The notes beneath the pieces were generated by a model, which did no database searches, was not told the origin of the DNA, and was given only the letters and a program-made list of their open reading frames with translations. Position numbers and translations under genes: made by a program. 50,259 bases of DNA from a virus, in the IMG/VR virus record IMGVR_UViG_3300031974_003055, positions 1 through 50,259 of that record; one strand, given 5' to 3'. This document shows positions 1-6,423 of this stretch, piece after piece. The stretch's first letter is position 1. Every line of letters starts with the position of its first letter.

Positions 1-32
1 CGGGAGGTGACTCACTCAAAACACACACCACC

Positions 33-167
33 ATGCAACACATCCGTATGCAAGCAATCGCCTCCATGTTCGAGGGGCTGACAATCGAACAAGCCACCAC
101 CACACACGAGTGGGACACACTCACCTGCGACGAGCAAATGCACGTCGAAAATGAAATTTTCGCATAA
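33..167 (+). CDS. small hypothetical early protein, 44 aa
   Basis: Begins with ATG seven bases after an ACTCAAAACACA leader element that precedes two other early genes. The acidic 44-residue product (MQHIRMQAIASMFEG at the N-terminus, VENEIFA at the C-terminus) has no motif I recognise. Its TAA overlaps the next ATG by one base (TAATG), which suggests translational coupling. It is the first gene of the plus-strand early arm. Small phage proteins in this position often modify host functions, but nothing in the sequence shows that here. Confidence 0.6.
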   Translation: MQHIRMQAIASMFEGLTIEQATTTHEWDTLTCDEQMHVENEIFA

Positions 168-274
168 TGGAAACAATCCAAACCATCTTCACATGGGCCG
201 CCTGCGGCATCTGCGGGGCCATCATTGTCCAACTCATCAGCGATTGGATGAACCTCAAAAACCCTTTCACATGA
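167..274 (+). CDS. tiny single-pass membrane protein, 35 aa
   Basis: A 35-residue ORF coupled to the previous gene by TAATG and to the next by ATGA. Residues 5-24 (TIFTWAACGICGAIIVQLIS) form one hydrophobic, Gly/Cys-containing segment long enough to span a membrane, followed by a polar tail (DWMNLKNPFT). Function unknown. The evidence for expression is the tight coupling on both sides and the absence of any alternative frame. Confidence 0.5.
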   Translation: METIQTIFTWAACGICGAIIVQLISDWMNLKNPFT

Positions 275-426
275 ACAAGCGCATCCACCCATTCCTGGGC
301 CTTGAGCGGCACGCTTATGCCCCTGAACTCAACAAGTTGCACTTCGCAGACGGGACACACGAACCCACACCCCAGTGCCAGAGCATTGCGGAAGCCGTTG
401 AATACTTGAAAAACAAGCAGAAATGA
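271..426 (+). CDS. hypothetical protein, 51 aa
   Basis: The ATG at 271 overlaps the TGA of the preceding gene. An upstream in-frame ATG at 151 is rejected because it would run through two other genes. The product is a basic, His-rich 51-residue protein (MNKRIHPFLGLERHAY) ending in a lysine-rich helix (AVEYLKNKQK). No recognised family. It is coupled to the next gene by ATGA. Confidence 0.6.
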   Translation: MNKRIHPFLGLERHAYAPELNKLHFADGTHEPTPQCQSIAEAVEYLKNKQK

Positions 427-608
427 ACGAAAACATCGTACTCGACCCCGCAGAGCGGGCGTACACGGACTTCCTCACGCAGAGGAACGACCTCATCGAA
501 GACACCAAGCGCGCCATCAAGGTGCAGGCAGACATTGCACGCAAGGCAGATGCCGCAGTGGCACGCCTTGAAATCCAACTCGACAACCTCCTAAACTTCT
601 CAAAATGA
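423..608 (+). CDS. hypothetical helical protein, 61 aa
   Basis: A 61-residue, predicted all-helical protein. Residues 15-58 carry heptad-like spacing (DFLTQRNDLIEDTKRAIKV, then ARLEIQLDNLLNF), so a short coiled coil is likely. It overlaps the genes on both sides by ATGA. Function unknown. Confidence 0.65.
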   Translation: MNENIVLDPAERAYTDFLTQRNDLIEDTKRAIKVQADIARKADAAVARLEIQLDNLLNFSK

Positions 609-961
609 AAGACAACACACCACAATTCCGCCTGTTCAAGGTGAAGTTCAACGGACCAACCAATCACAAGGGCGCGCGCATCACCATCACGGAGCCAAGC
701 GCACACAGGTTCGAAGGCATCAAGTCCCGCAGGACATTCAGCTACGACTACTTCACGGGAGACGTGCTGAAGCAGGGCATCAACACCCTCAAGCGCATGG
801 GGTTCAACGTCGAAGGTTACGCACCAACCGCGACAGGTGACGCATACATGATCATGTGCGATAATTGGGGCGAGTTTTGGCTCGACCTCAACGGGAGTTC
901 AGCATACCAAGCGGTTGAGCGCGCCGTGAAACAAAACGAAAAACGATTGGCAATCAAATGA
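605..961 (+). CDS. hypothetical protein, 118 aa
   Basis: A 118-residue soluble protein starting MKDNTPQFRLFKVKFNGP. The pattern of strands (FRLFKVKF, ARITITEP, RRTFSYDY) followed by a helix (VLKQGINTLKRMGFNVEGY) suggests a small alpha/beta fold. I do not recognise the family. It is coupled by ATGA to the genes on both sides and is one of the larger genes of the first early cluster. Confidence 0.75.
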   Translation: MKDNTPQFRLFKVKFNGPTNHKGARITITEPSAHRFEGIKSRRTFSYDYFTGDVLKQGINTLKRMGFNVEGYAPTATGDAYMIMCDNWGEFWLDLNGSSAYQAVERAVKQNEKRLAIK

Positions 962-1107
962 AGCGCACGCTCAAGTTCAACACATGGGACGGACGGGTGT
1001 GGTATGTGACCCGCGAGTTCGAGGACGAGCGGCACCTGCACAACTACGCCGCATACATGAAACGCAACAAGCGGATGACGTTAGACGAGGTCTACGAAAC
1101 CCGCTGA
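958..1107 (+). CDS. hypothetical basic protein, 49 aa
   Basis: The ATG at 958 overlaps the TGA of the previous gene. The 49-residue product is rich in Arg and Lys (MKRTLKFNTWDGRVWYVTRE, then YMKRNKRMTLDEVYETR). No known domain. It is the last gene before the early promoter at 1131, so it closes the first coupled cluster (33-1107). Confidence 0.6.
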   Translation: MKRTLKFNTWDGRVWYVTREFEDERHLHNYAAYMKRNKRMTLDEVYETR

Positions 1108-1130
1108 CAATCAGTGACTTACCAATTAAA

Positions 1131-1162
1131 TTTGGATTCTCGACAATTTGTTCATATCTTTG
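1131..1162 (+). promoter_or_regulatory. early promoter, Bacteroidota -33/-7 type
   Basis: TTTG at 1131-1134 and TATCTTTG at 1155-1162 are separated by 20 nt. This matches the known Bacteroidota primary-sigma consensus (-33 TTTG, -7 TAnnTTTG). It lies in the 89-bp gap between 1107 and 1197. Transcription would start near 1167, giving a leader of about 30 nt that contains the ACTCAAAACACA element just before the ATG at 1197. Confidence 0.8.
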
Positions 1163-1179
1163 CAGTGCCAACGACGGCA

Positions 1180-1192
1180 ACTCAAAACACAC
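1180..1192 (+). repeat. leader element ACTCAAAACACAC, copy 2
   Basis: The 12-mer ACTCAAAACACA occurs at 14-25, 1180-1191 and 2974-2985, each time 5-7 nt before an ATG (33, 1197, 2991). Bacteroidota initiate with little Shine-Dalgarno pairing and favour A-rich leaders, so this may be a translation enhancer or a regulator site. A partial copy (AAAACACAC) begins the minus strand at the right window end, 50251-50259. Confidence 0.6.
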
Positions 1193-1196
1193 CAAC

Positions 1197-1460
1197 ATGC
1201 AGAACACACAGGACATGACGAACGGGGAGTTCATGCAACACCTCATGGAGGGCTACTCCAAGCACGGCGCACTTGTGCAGATGGTCGTACTCGACTGCTT
1301 GCAACGTGGCCTTGACCACTACATCTCACAGAAAGACGAAATCCTCGAAGACGAGCGCAAGCGACGTGAGGACGGAGGCGCAATCTCGCTCATCAATATG
1401 CAAGCATGGGTAGAGTGCTGTGAGGAAACTCAACAACGAATCGACAAAAAATACAGCTAA
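1197..1460 (+). CDS. hypothetical early protein, 87 aa
   Basis: First gene after the promoter at 1131. The ATG at 1197 is preferred over an in-frame ATG at 984, which would run through the promoter and the preceding gene. The 87-residue product is helical and charged (MTNGEFMQHLMEGYSKHGAL, then ISQKDEILEDERKRREDGG). No family recognised. It is followed two bases later by the next gene. Confidence 0.75.
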   Translation: MQNTQDMTNGEFMQHLMEGYSKHGALVQMVVLDCLQRGLDHYISQKDEILEDERKRREDGGAISLINMQAWVECCEETQQRIDKKYS

Positions 1461-1462
1461 TC

Positions 1463-1798
1463 ATGGCAACACGAGCAACCATCATTGTGGAGGGACAGCC
1501 CTCCGTGAAAGCATACAAGCACTGGGACGGGTACGAAGAAGCCACCCTCCCTTGGCTTGAGGAGTTCAACAAAAACTTTGCAAGGGCGCGAGGCGACGAC
1601 CCTGAATACAAACTCGCCCAACTCCTGCGGTCAAGCGCACGGGATGCAGACAGGTTCAACCTCGACCCGTCACGGGACACGGGGTGGGGCATTGTGCCTA
1701 TCGACGCAGACATGTGGGAGGAGTACGAGTACCACCTGCATGCAGACGGAAGCGTTTCCGTCAAGACAGGCAAGGACATCAACCGCAAAGCACACTGA
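1463..1798 (+). CDS. conserved phage hypothetical protein, 111 aa
   Basis: A 111-residue protein with N-terminus MATRATIIVEG and central motifs YKHWDGYEEATLPWLEEF and DDPEYKLAQLLRSS. I recall this combination from hypothetical proteins spread across phages and bacteria, always with a strand-rich start and the KHWDGY signature. No biochemical role is known to me. It begins two bases after the preceding stop, in the cluster driven from 1131. Confidence 0.8.
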   Translation: MATRATIIVEGQPSVKAYKHWDGYEEATLPWLEEFNKNFARARGDDPEYKLAQLLRSSARDADRFNLDPSRDTGWGIVPIDADMWEEYEYHLHADGSVSVKTGKDINRKAH

Positions 1799-1799
1799 C

Positions 1800-1910
1800 A
1801 TGAAACCTTGTTCAATATGCGGGACGCACTTCTTTCCAACAGACGAGACGGCAGAAACACGCCAATGCTGTCAGGAGTGCATCGACCTAAACGAAAACGA
1901 ATTGACATGA
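1800..1910 (+). CDS. tiny zinc-finger-like protein, 36 aa
   Basis: A 36-residue ORF with two cysteine pairs, CSIC at residues 4-7 and CCQEC at residues 24-28. They are spaced as in a single zinc ribbon or knuckle. The ATG follows the previous TGA by one base and the TGA overlaps the next ATG. Metal binding is inferred from spacing only. Such peptides may bind nucleic acid or a host protein. Confidence 0.6.
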   Translation: MKPCSICGTHFFPTDETAETRQCCQECIDLNENELT

Positions 1911-2128
1911 AATACGCAAGACAATGTGACGTCACAGGCAAGGGCATGAACAAGGGGTTCTGCATCTGCGATGGCGAGTACTACGTCTCTGAAGAAGTGG
2001 GTATTGAGTGGTGGCTCAAGGAGCACACATCATACAAGACCGCACAGGAGGCATACGACGACGAATACTACTACTACACGGAGTGGGAGGACGAGGACGA
2101 CTACCAATTTGAAACTCAAGACACATGA
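1907..2128 (+). CDS. Cys-containing acidic hypothetical protein, 73 aa
   Basis: The start at 1907 (ATGA overlap) is chosen over an earlier in-frame ATG at 1808, which lies inside the zinc-finger gene. The N-terminus (RQCDVTGKGMNKGFCICDGE) carries three cysteines that could bind metal. The C-terminus is a very acidic aromatic tail (residues 56-73, Tyr/Asp/Glu). It resembles small phage proteins with a CDVTGKGMN start, but function is unknown. Confidence 0.7.
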   Translation: MKYARQCDVTGKGMNKGFCICDGEYYVSEEVGIEWWLKEHTSYKTAQEAYDDEYYYYTEWEDEDDYQFETQDT

Positions 2129-2328
2129 ACAAGTCCACACTACAAGATGCCCTCGCAATGTTCGAGCGGCTCGACATCCACGCTGAAATCGACGACATCG
2201 CTCAAGAGGCAGGCGATGACACCATCCTCGTACAAACCGTCAACCCTGACATCTACGTTCAAATCTCCAAGCAGGAAATCCTTTGGAGGGCGGACCAATA
2301 CCTCCAAACCAAAAAGCAAGAAGCATGA
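2125..2328 (+). CDS. hypothetical protein, 67 aa
   Basis: A 67-residue acidic protein (MNKSTLQDALAMFERLDIHA) predicted as helix, two strands, helix. It is coupled by ATGA on both sides. No recognised motif. Confidence 0.65.
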   Translation: MNKSTLQDALAMFERLDIHAEIDDIAQEAGDDTILVQTVNPDIYVQISKQEILWRADQYLQTKKQEA

Positions 2329-2501
2329 CTCTATACGCAATCTCACACAAGACCACAGGCAACCCTGCGTCTGAAGACATCTTCAGTTCGTACACCTTCT
2401 TCGAGAGGGAGGGGCGTGCCCAAGCAGTACTCGACAGCTACAAGGAGGAGTACCAGAAGTTCTACGAAGTACGAGCATTTGAAATCACACCACAATCATG
2501 A
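2325..2501 (+). CDS. hypothetical protein, 58 aa
   Basis: The ATG at 2325 overlaps the previous TGA. An in-frame ATG at 2283 inside the previous gene is rejected. The product starts MTLYAISHKTTG and has a helical centre (AQAVLDSYKEEYQKFYEV). Function unknown. Confidence 0.65.
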   Translation: MTLYAISHKTTGNPASEDIFSSYTFFEREGRAQAVLDSYKEEYQKFYEVRAFEITPQS

Positions 2502-2644
2502 CACAGAACGAAAAACTTGAGCAGCGACAGAAGACCTGCGGTGGCTTCATGTATCGACTCATCGACGCATGGTATCATGCAGACAGCAACAACAAACTCA
2601 TCCTCGAAAACGCCTTCAAGGGCACAGCATTTGATCTCACATGA
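2498..2644 (+). CDS. hypothetical protein, 48 aa
   Basis: A 48-residue ORF coupled by ATGA on both sides, mostly helical (FMYRLIDAWYHADSNNKLIL). No motif recognised. The competing frame in the same stretch breaks the coupling pattern and is treated as a shadow. Confidence 0.6.
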   Translation: MTQNEKLEQRQKTCGGFMYRLIDAWYHADSNNKLILENAFKGTAFDLT

Positions 2645-2769
2645 GCGCAGACAACAAACAATTCAACCTCGTAAAAGAGCTTGCAGACATGCAGGAGAAA
2701 GCACTCAAGAAGCACAACATTCACTTCGTGACCATCCCAAAGCCTAAACCCAAACCCAAAAAAAAATGA
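2641..2769 (+). CDS. hypothetical protein with Lys-Pro tail, 42 aa
   Basis: A 42-residue ORF whose last ten residues are a PKPKPKPKKK tail encoded by a low-complexity A/C-rich run. The first 30 residues form an amphipathic helix. The basic Pro-Lys tail could touch nucleic acid. Coupled by ATGA on both sides. Confidence 0.55.
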   Translation: MSADNKQFNLVKELADMQEKALKKHNIHFVTIPKPKPKPKKK

Positions 2770-2969
2770 GCGACGACATCAACCTTTGCAAGGACGGCCT
2801 GTGGAACGAAGAAGGGTGGGCAGAGGAGTACGTTCTGTTCATGGCCAAGCAAGACCCAGACGTAATCGCATCAGAATTGCGTACCCTTCTCACATACCTC
2901 TCACGTAAAGAATTGAGTCAAGTTCGAGACACCTACGAAAACTTCTACCTCGACGGACTTTTCCCTTAA
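2766..2969 (+). CDS. hypothetical acidic protein, 67 aa
   Basis: A 67-residue acidic, helical protein (YVLFMAKQDPDVIASELRTL, then LSRKELSQVRDTYENFYLDG). No known family. It ends the second coupled cluster, before a 21-bp gap that contains the third leader element. Confidence 0.65.
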   Translation: MSDDINLCKDGLWNEEGWAEEYVLFMAKQDPDVIASELRTLLTYLSRKELSQVRDTYENFYLDGLFP

Positions 2970-2990
2970 TCACACTCAAAACACAACACT

Positions 2991-3401
2991 ATGCTTTCAT
3001 TCATCGACAACCTCATCCGCCCCAAGTCAAAGCCAACCAACGCCATATACACCCTCGACGCATACCGCCATGCAGGTATGTGGGTGTTTGACGACGACTC
3101 TGTAGGCCTTGTCAAAGAACCTTTCGTAGCAGGCGCAGACATCCTGTTCGACCACCTTTCAGGCCGCCACATTGACGGCACAAATACCAATGTGTCAATC
3201 GCCTTCAGCACTACCCCTATCCCAGAGCACGACGTACACGCTGTATTGACGGGGGCAGACGGGTACGACGGACACTTCTACAAGGTTGCAAAGTTCGAGG
3301 GTGACGACGACATGGTGGCCTTCCCTTTCTGGTTGTGCCCTGCGTTGCTCAAGTACTACGACACCGCGCCATCAGACATCTACATCAAGATTGCGCAATG
3401 A
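2991..3401 (+). CDS. conserved hypothetical protein (WVFDD/EPFVAGAD type), 136 aa
   Basis: Starts 5 nt after the ACTCAAAACACA leader. The 136-residue product has GMWVFDDDSVGLVKEPFVAG in the N-terminal half and FPFWLCPALLKYY near the C-terminus. I recall this WVFDD / EPFVAGA / WLCPALL pattern from a family of unknown function in bacteria (possibly DUF6717, to be verified). That suggests a gene acquired from bacteria. No catalytic residues can be assigned. Confidence 0.75.
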   Translation: MLSFIDNLIRPKSKPTNAIYTLDAYRHAGMWVFDDDSVGLVKEPFVAGADILFDHLSGRHIDGTNTNVSIAFSTTPIPEHDVHAVLTGADGYDGHFYKVAKFEGDDDMVAFPFWLCPALLKYYDTAPSDIYIKIAQ

Positions 3402-3493
3402 CAACGTTCGACATCTACTGCCTGTCAGGACTATGCTTGTACCTGACGGCACTGGGAATCCTATGCATCATCAGATACATCCAAGACAAATGA
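3398..3493 (+). CDS. tiny membrane protein, 31 aa
   Basis: A 31-residue ORF between two ATGA junctions. Residues 8-26 (CLSGLCLYLTALGILCIIR) are one hydrophobic Leu/Cys-rich helix, followed by a short polar tail. Function unknown. The coupling on both sides supports translation. Confidence 0.5.
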   Translation: MTTFDIYCLSGLCLYLTALGILCIIRYIQDK

Positions 3494-3618
3494 CACGACA
3501 CGAAATCATCGAAGACCTCTGCCACAAGGTGGCGGACATCAAGTATGACCTGCAACAGGTTCTGGACACCCTTTACCAACTCGAAAACGAATACCATGAC
3601 GAAGAAACAACTGGCTGA
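3490..3618 (+). CDS. hypothetical coiled-coil peptide, 42 aa
   Basis: A 42-residue acidic helical peptide (EIIEDLCHKVADIKYDLQQV, then LDTLYQLENEYHDEE) with heptad-like hydrophobics. It overlaps the following gene by 23 bases, more than the usual four. Confidence 0.55.
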   Translation: MTRHEIIEDLCHKVADIKYDLQQVLDTLYQLENEYHDEETTG

Positions 3619-3793
3619 CCTCATCGCAGAATATCCTGACGATGCAGAGGTAGTAATCGAGGTGCATGACACCGCACTTTACGAAGACCTGTACGACTTC
3701 ACGTTTGACCCCATCTCATGGACACGCATCGACGGTAATCAAATGACAAAAATGCACGAGCTACGGCTCTGCCCAATCAAGAACGAGCAATGA
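3596..3793 (+). CDS. hypothetical protein, 65 aa, tandem paralogue A
   Basis: A 65-residue protein starting MTKKQLADLIAEYPDDAEVV. The next gene starts MTKAELIDALYEYPDDALIT, so the two appear to be tandem duplicates with divergent C-terminal halves. The pattern helix, YPDDA, strand resembles many small phage proteins of the type L-x-x-YPDDAEV. Function unknown. Coupled to its paralogue by ATGA. Confidence 0.7.
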   Translation: MTKKQLADLIAEYPDDAEVVIEVHDTALYEDLYDFTFDPISWTRIDGNQMTKMHELRLCPIKNEQ

Positions 3794-3969
3794 CAAAAGC
3801 TGAACTCATCGACGCCTTGTACGAATACCCAGACGACGCGCTCATCACACTCGATGTGCGTGGCGTGATCGTGACAGACGACACCTACGACTTCTTTGTG
3901 CAGAGCCTCCCGTTCTCCAACGAAGTACACCTCACAACAATCAATCATAACGCAGAAATCGACTGGTAA
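3790..3969 (+). CDS. hypothetical protein, 59 aa, tandem paralogue B
   Basis: A 59-residue paralogue of the preceding protein, sharing the helix and YPDDA turn at residues 12-17. Its C-terminal half differs. Its TAA overlaps the next ATG by one base. Confidence 0.65.
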   Translation: MTKAELIDALYEYPDDALITLDVRGVIVTDDTYDFFVQSLPFSNEVHLTTINHNAEIDW

Positions 3970-4343
3970 TGCACACATACAAAGTAAACACAGGACATGA
4001 AGTCGCCCTCGAACGTGAGGTGGCACGACTCAAGAGTGAAGTCGATGAGCTTGAACACGCATACAACAACATGAAGCAATACGCTGACAAGCTACTCGAC
4101 GAGAACGTAGAGGTGGGCGAGCGCAACGAGGAACTCAAGACCAACATGGCCCTGATGTCAGACGAGATTGCTGAACTCAATAGCCAACTCAAACACATGT
4201 CCAAGGCGTACAATGAGGAGTATCACGAGACGCAGGTGTACAAGAAGGCGTGGCGTGAGCAGCGTGAAATCGTAGCCCTGCGTGACGACCAGGTTGCTAT
4301 GCTTGAACGCAAGCTCACCAAACGCGTAAGTGAAAATGACTAA
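3969..4343 (+). CDS. long coiled-coil protein, 124 aa
   Basis: Residues 10-118 are almost continuous heptad-patterned, highly charged helix (LEREVARLKSEVDELEHAYN through VALRDDQVAMLERKLTKR). The product probably forms an extended dimeric coiled coil. No enzymatic motif. It lies among early genes just upstream of the DnaA-like gene. A scaffold or a host-interaction rod are both possible. Confidence 0.75.
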   Translation: MHTYKVNTGHEVALEREVARLKSEVDELEHAYNNMKQYADKLLDENVEVGERNEELKTNMALMSDEIAELNSQLKHMSKAYNEEYHETQVYKKAWREQREIVALRDDQVAMLERKLTKRVSEND

Positions 4344-4524
4344 CGAGTACCTCGATCAGAAGTGGGCGGAGATAGAGGCCCGCATGAGGCGATTTGAATT
4401 GACCGCATCCCCGCAAGACAAGATGATGCTCGACTGCATGGTCCGCGATTGGGAAGCCAAAATGAAACTAAAACTACAAGATGAAAAGATACAGAGTGAG
4501 ATTCCACCTCGCGAACGGGGATAA
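4336..4524 (+). CDS. hypothetical protein, 62 aa
   Basis: The ATG at 4336 is preferred to a GTG at 4330. The 62-residue helical product contains EYLDQKWAEIEARMRRFELT. Its 3' end overlaps the next gene by 44 bases, the longest same-strand overlap in the early arm. Confidence 0.6.
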   Translation: MTNEYLDQKWAEIEARMRRFELTASPQDKMMLDCMVRDWEAKMKLKLQDEKIQSEIPPRERG

Positions 4525-4864
4525 CTACATGAAGTGGCAGGTGTTCGACAAGAAGCGCGGCACCAAGAAATACCTAGACCCTGAAACCAATTCAATAATC
4601 ATGTTCAACTGCGAGCTTGGGAATCGCGAAGGCAGGGCAAGAAAGATATTCGAGGGTGCAAACAAGAACGTATGCGCATGGGTCGCGTGCGAGGATGTCG
4701 AGGTCAGAGACAGAGGCAAGGTCATCCCGCCCCCAGTCAACGGCATGACGCAGTACAAGTACAACCCGCGCAAAAATCCTCACTGGTTCACTGACACCAA
4801 CCCCAACATGGACGGCAAGAAGTTCAGTGTCATGATGACTCACGACAGAAAAATTTACGCATGA
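4481..4864 (+). CDS. conserved hypothetical protein, 127 aa
   Basis: A 127-residue strand-rich basic protein starting MKRYRVRFHLANGDNYMKWQ. Later segments include NVCAWVACEDVEV and YKYNPRKNPHWF. I recall this layout from phage proteins of unknown function. It ends at the ATGA junction with the DnaA-like gene. A nucleic-acid contact is plausible given its charge but not shown. Confidence 0.7.
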   Translation: MKRYRVRFHLANGDNYMKWQVFDKKRGTKKYLDPETNSIIMFNCELGNREGRARKIFEGANKNVCAWVACEDVEVRDRGKVIPPPVNGMTQYKYNPRKNPHWFTDTNPNMDGKKFSVMMTHDRKIYA

Positions 4865-5274
4865 ATTACGGAGACAAACTAACGCCAGGGGCATGGGTCT
4901 ATGTTGGCCTACACGAAGGCAAGAAGTACAGGGTGAAGCAACGAGCTGAACAACAGACAGACATCCCAAACATTGCGATGCGAGCAGTTTGCAACTCGTT
5001 TGACGTAGACCCAGACGAGATGAAAAGCAAGTCGCGGGTGCAGACACTGGCCTTTGCGCGGCACGCATACTGCTCCATGGTCAGGAAGTTCACACGCCTT
5101 ACGCTCAAGGAGATTGGGCAGACACTGGGTGGGCGTGATCATGCGACCGTTGTGAATAGTTGCCGCGTATCGAACAACCTGCTTGAGTACGACGACGTGT
5201 ACAGGCAGATGTATGAGGAGGCCTTGGACTTGCTCATCAGTGAATGTGGAATGCTTGCACACATGGCGCGATGA
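4861..5274 (+). CDS. stand-alone DnaA domain IV-like DNA-binding protein, 137 aa
   Basis: Residues 38-105 match the helix-turn-helix of DnaA domain IV: an arginine-bearing helix (ARHAYCSMVRKF), TLKEIGQTLGG, and the signature GGRDHATV at residues 90-97, close to bacterial GGRDHTTV. In DnaA this domain binds DnaA boxes. There is no AAA+ domain here, so the protein cannot act as a full initiator. It may mark the phage origin, recruit host factors, or block host DnaA boxes. The N-terminal 35 residues are basic and lack known motifs. It lies upstream of the recombination and primase-helicase genes, coupled by ATGA on both sides. Confidence 0.88.
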   Translation: MNYGDKLTPGAWVYVGLHEGKKYRVKQRAEQQTDIPNIAMRAVCNSFDVDPDEMKSKSRVQTLAFARHAYCSMVRKFTRLTLKEIGQTLGGRDHATVVNSCRVSNNLLEYDDVYRQMYEEALDLLISECGMLAHMAR

Positions 5275-5402
5275 AGAAGGACGACAACACAGAGAAGTTT
5301 CTCAAGCATCTGCTTGGGAATAGGAACGAACACTCTCCACGCGCCAGACGCAGGAAGATGGAGAGAGCACTAAAGAAATTCAAAAAGAAAAATGATGACT
5401 GA
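5271..5402 (+). CDS. small very basic protein, 43 aa
   Basis: A 43-residue peptide, Lys/Arg-rich in its second half (RARRRKMERALKKFKKKNDD). It is probably nucleic-acid binding by charge. It begins on the ATGA of the DnaA-like gene and overlaps the next gene by about ten bases. Confidence 0.6.
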   Translation: MKKDDNTEKFLKHLLGNRNEHSPRARRRKMERALKKFKKKNDD

Positions 5403-5832
5403 ACAAGAATGGCAAGACGAGATGGCATCGTATGACCTCGATGTAAACACAAGGAATGCGGTGGAGAAGCTGAGGCCGTACATGAACAGCGACATGAGGC
5501 ATGTTGCTAGTGCGACGGACATTGCCGTGGCTGACCTCATCGAAAACACATACGGCAAATGGTGTCAATGGGATAGCGACAGGGTCGTTGAGTCTGTGCG
5601 CCTTGTAGCAGAGAAATTCACGCAAGAAGTAATTGACGACACCAAGAGTCTGCTTGAGATGGAGCTGATGATTGACGGCATGGTAGACAGCGAGAATGCG
5701 CTCATTCTATGCAAGGATTTGCACAACGCACTACAGATCATGCGCAACGGGATGCTCGACATGATGTCTGTGGCAGAACACTACCTAATCCTGCATGAAG
5801 AAGTCATTGCCGCTTGTTCTTTCGAGGACTAA
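5392..5832 (+). CDS. hypothetical helical acidic protein, 146 aa
   Basis: ATG codons at 5392 and 5395 are both possible starts. The product is acidic and helical, with repeated Met-rich helices (LLEMELMIDGMVDSENALIL, then MRNGMLDMMSVAEHYLIL). No family recognised. It is the last gene before the gap carrying the candidate promoter for the recombination module. Confidence 0.7.
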   Translation: MMTEQEWQDEMASYDLDVNTRNAVEKLRPYMNSDMRHVASATDIAVADLIENTYGKWCQWDSDRVVESVRLVAEKFTQEVIDDTKSLLEMELMIDGMVDSENALILCKDLHNALQIMRNGMLDMMSVAEHYLILHEEVIAACSFED

Positions 5833-5844
5833 ATCGTAACTTTC
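5814..5844 (+). promoter_or_regulatory. candidate early promoter for recombination module
   Basis: TTG at 5814-5816 and TAACTTTC at 5837-5844 have the same 20-nt spacing as the promoter at 1131. The -7 box differs from TAnnTTTG only at the last base. The -33 part lies inside the end of the previous gene. It would give a leader of about 20 nt before the ATG at 5869. Confidence 0.45.
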
Positions 5845-5868
5845 CACACCCAATTTAATTTATTGACA

Positions 5869-6423
5869 ATGTCAAATTACAAGTTCAAGACCACGAACAT
5901 TCGTGGCAAGCAGTACGTTGAAGTCAACGAACGCATCAAGTTCTTCCGCCAGGAGGAGCAGTACAAGAACTGGACTCTGATGTCAGAGTTCACGCACCTC
6001 GACGCTGACGTCGCAGTGTGCAAGGCCACCATCGCAGACGACAAGGGGCGTGTGGTAAGCACGGGTCACGCACATGAAGAGCGAGGGTCTAGCAACATCA
6101 ACAAGACAAGCTTCGTAGAGAACTGCGAAACATCAGCGATTGGACGTGCTCTTGCCATGTTGGGTATTGGCATTGACACATCCATCGCTTCAGCCAACGA
6201 GGTTGAGGAGGCGATTGCCAAGCAACAAGCCATGATTGATGACCCAAAGGTTCAGAAGTTGAGCAAGGCTCTCGACGCACCCGTGGAGAACATCATGGAC
6301 AAGGCAGTCAGCTACATCAAAGGCCAGACGGACAAGCAAAAAGCGTTTGATAGTATCGTCAAGAAGTATGGTGATCAGCTGACGGACAAGCAGCAGGCAG
6401 GGCTCAAGAAGTTCGTGCGATGA
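5869..6423 (+). CDS. erf: ERF/Rad52-like single-strand annealing protein, 184 aa
   Basis: The key signature is NCETSAIGRALAMLGIG at residues 85-101, the conserved core of phage ERF-family annealing proteins (typically N-x-E-T-S-A-I-G-R-A-L). A strand-rich N-terminal half precedes it (YVEVNERIKFF, CKATIADDKGRVVSTG). Such proteins anneal complementary single strands during recombination-dependent replication and end repair. The ATG at 5869 is preferred to an in-frame TTG at 5863. It is followed through an ATGA junction by a RecE-like nuclease, the usual two-gene recombinase pair. The charged C-terminal 60 residues are variable in this family. Confidence 0.85.
   Translation: MSNYKFKTTNIRGKQYVEVNERIKFFRQEEQYKNWTLMSEFTHLDADVAVCKATIADDKGRVVSTGHAHEERGSSNINKTSFVENCETSAIGRALAMLGIGIDTSIASANEVEEAIAKQQAMIDDPKVQKLSKALDAPVENIMDKAVSYIKGQTDKQKAFDSIVKKYGDQLTDKQQAGLKKFVR

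Noticed and set aside
5863-5868. TTG start for the annealing protein
   Set aside because: An ATG follows six bases later in frame and is the likelier start. The same reasoning rejects TTG starts at 35824 and 44070.
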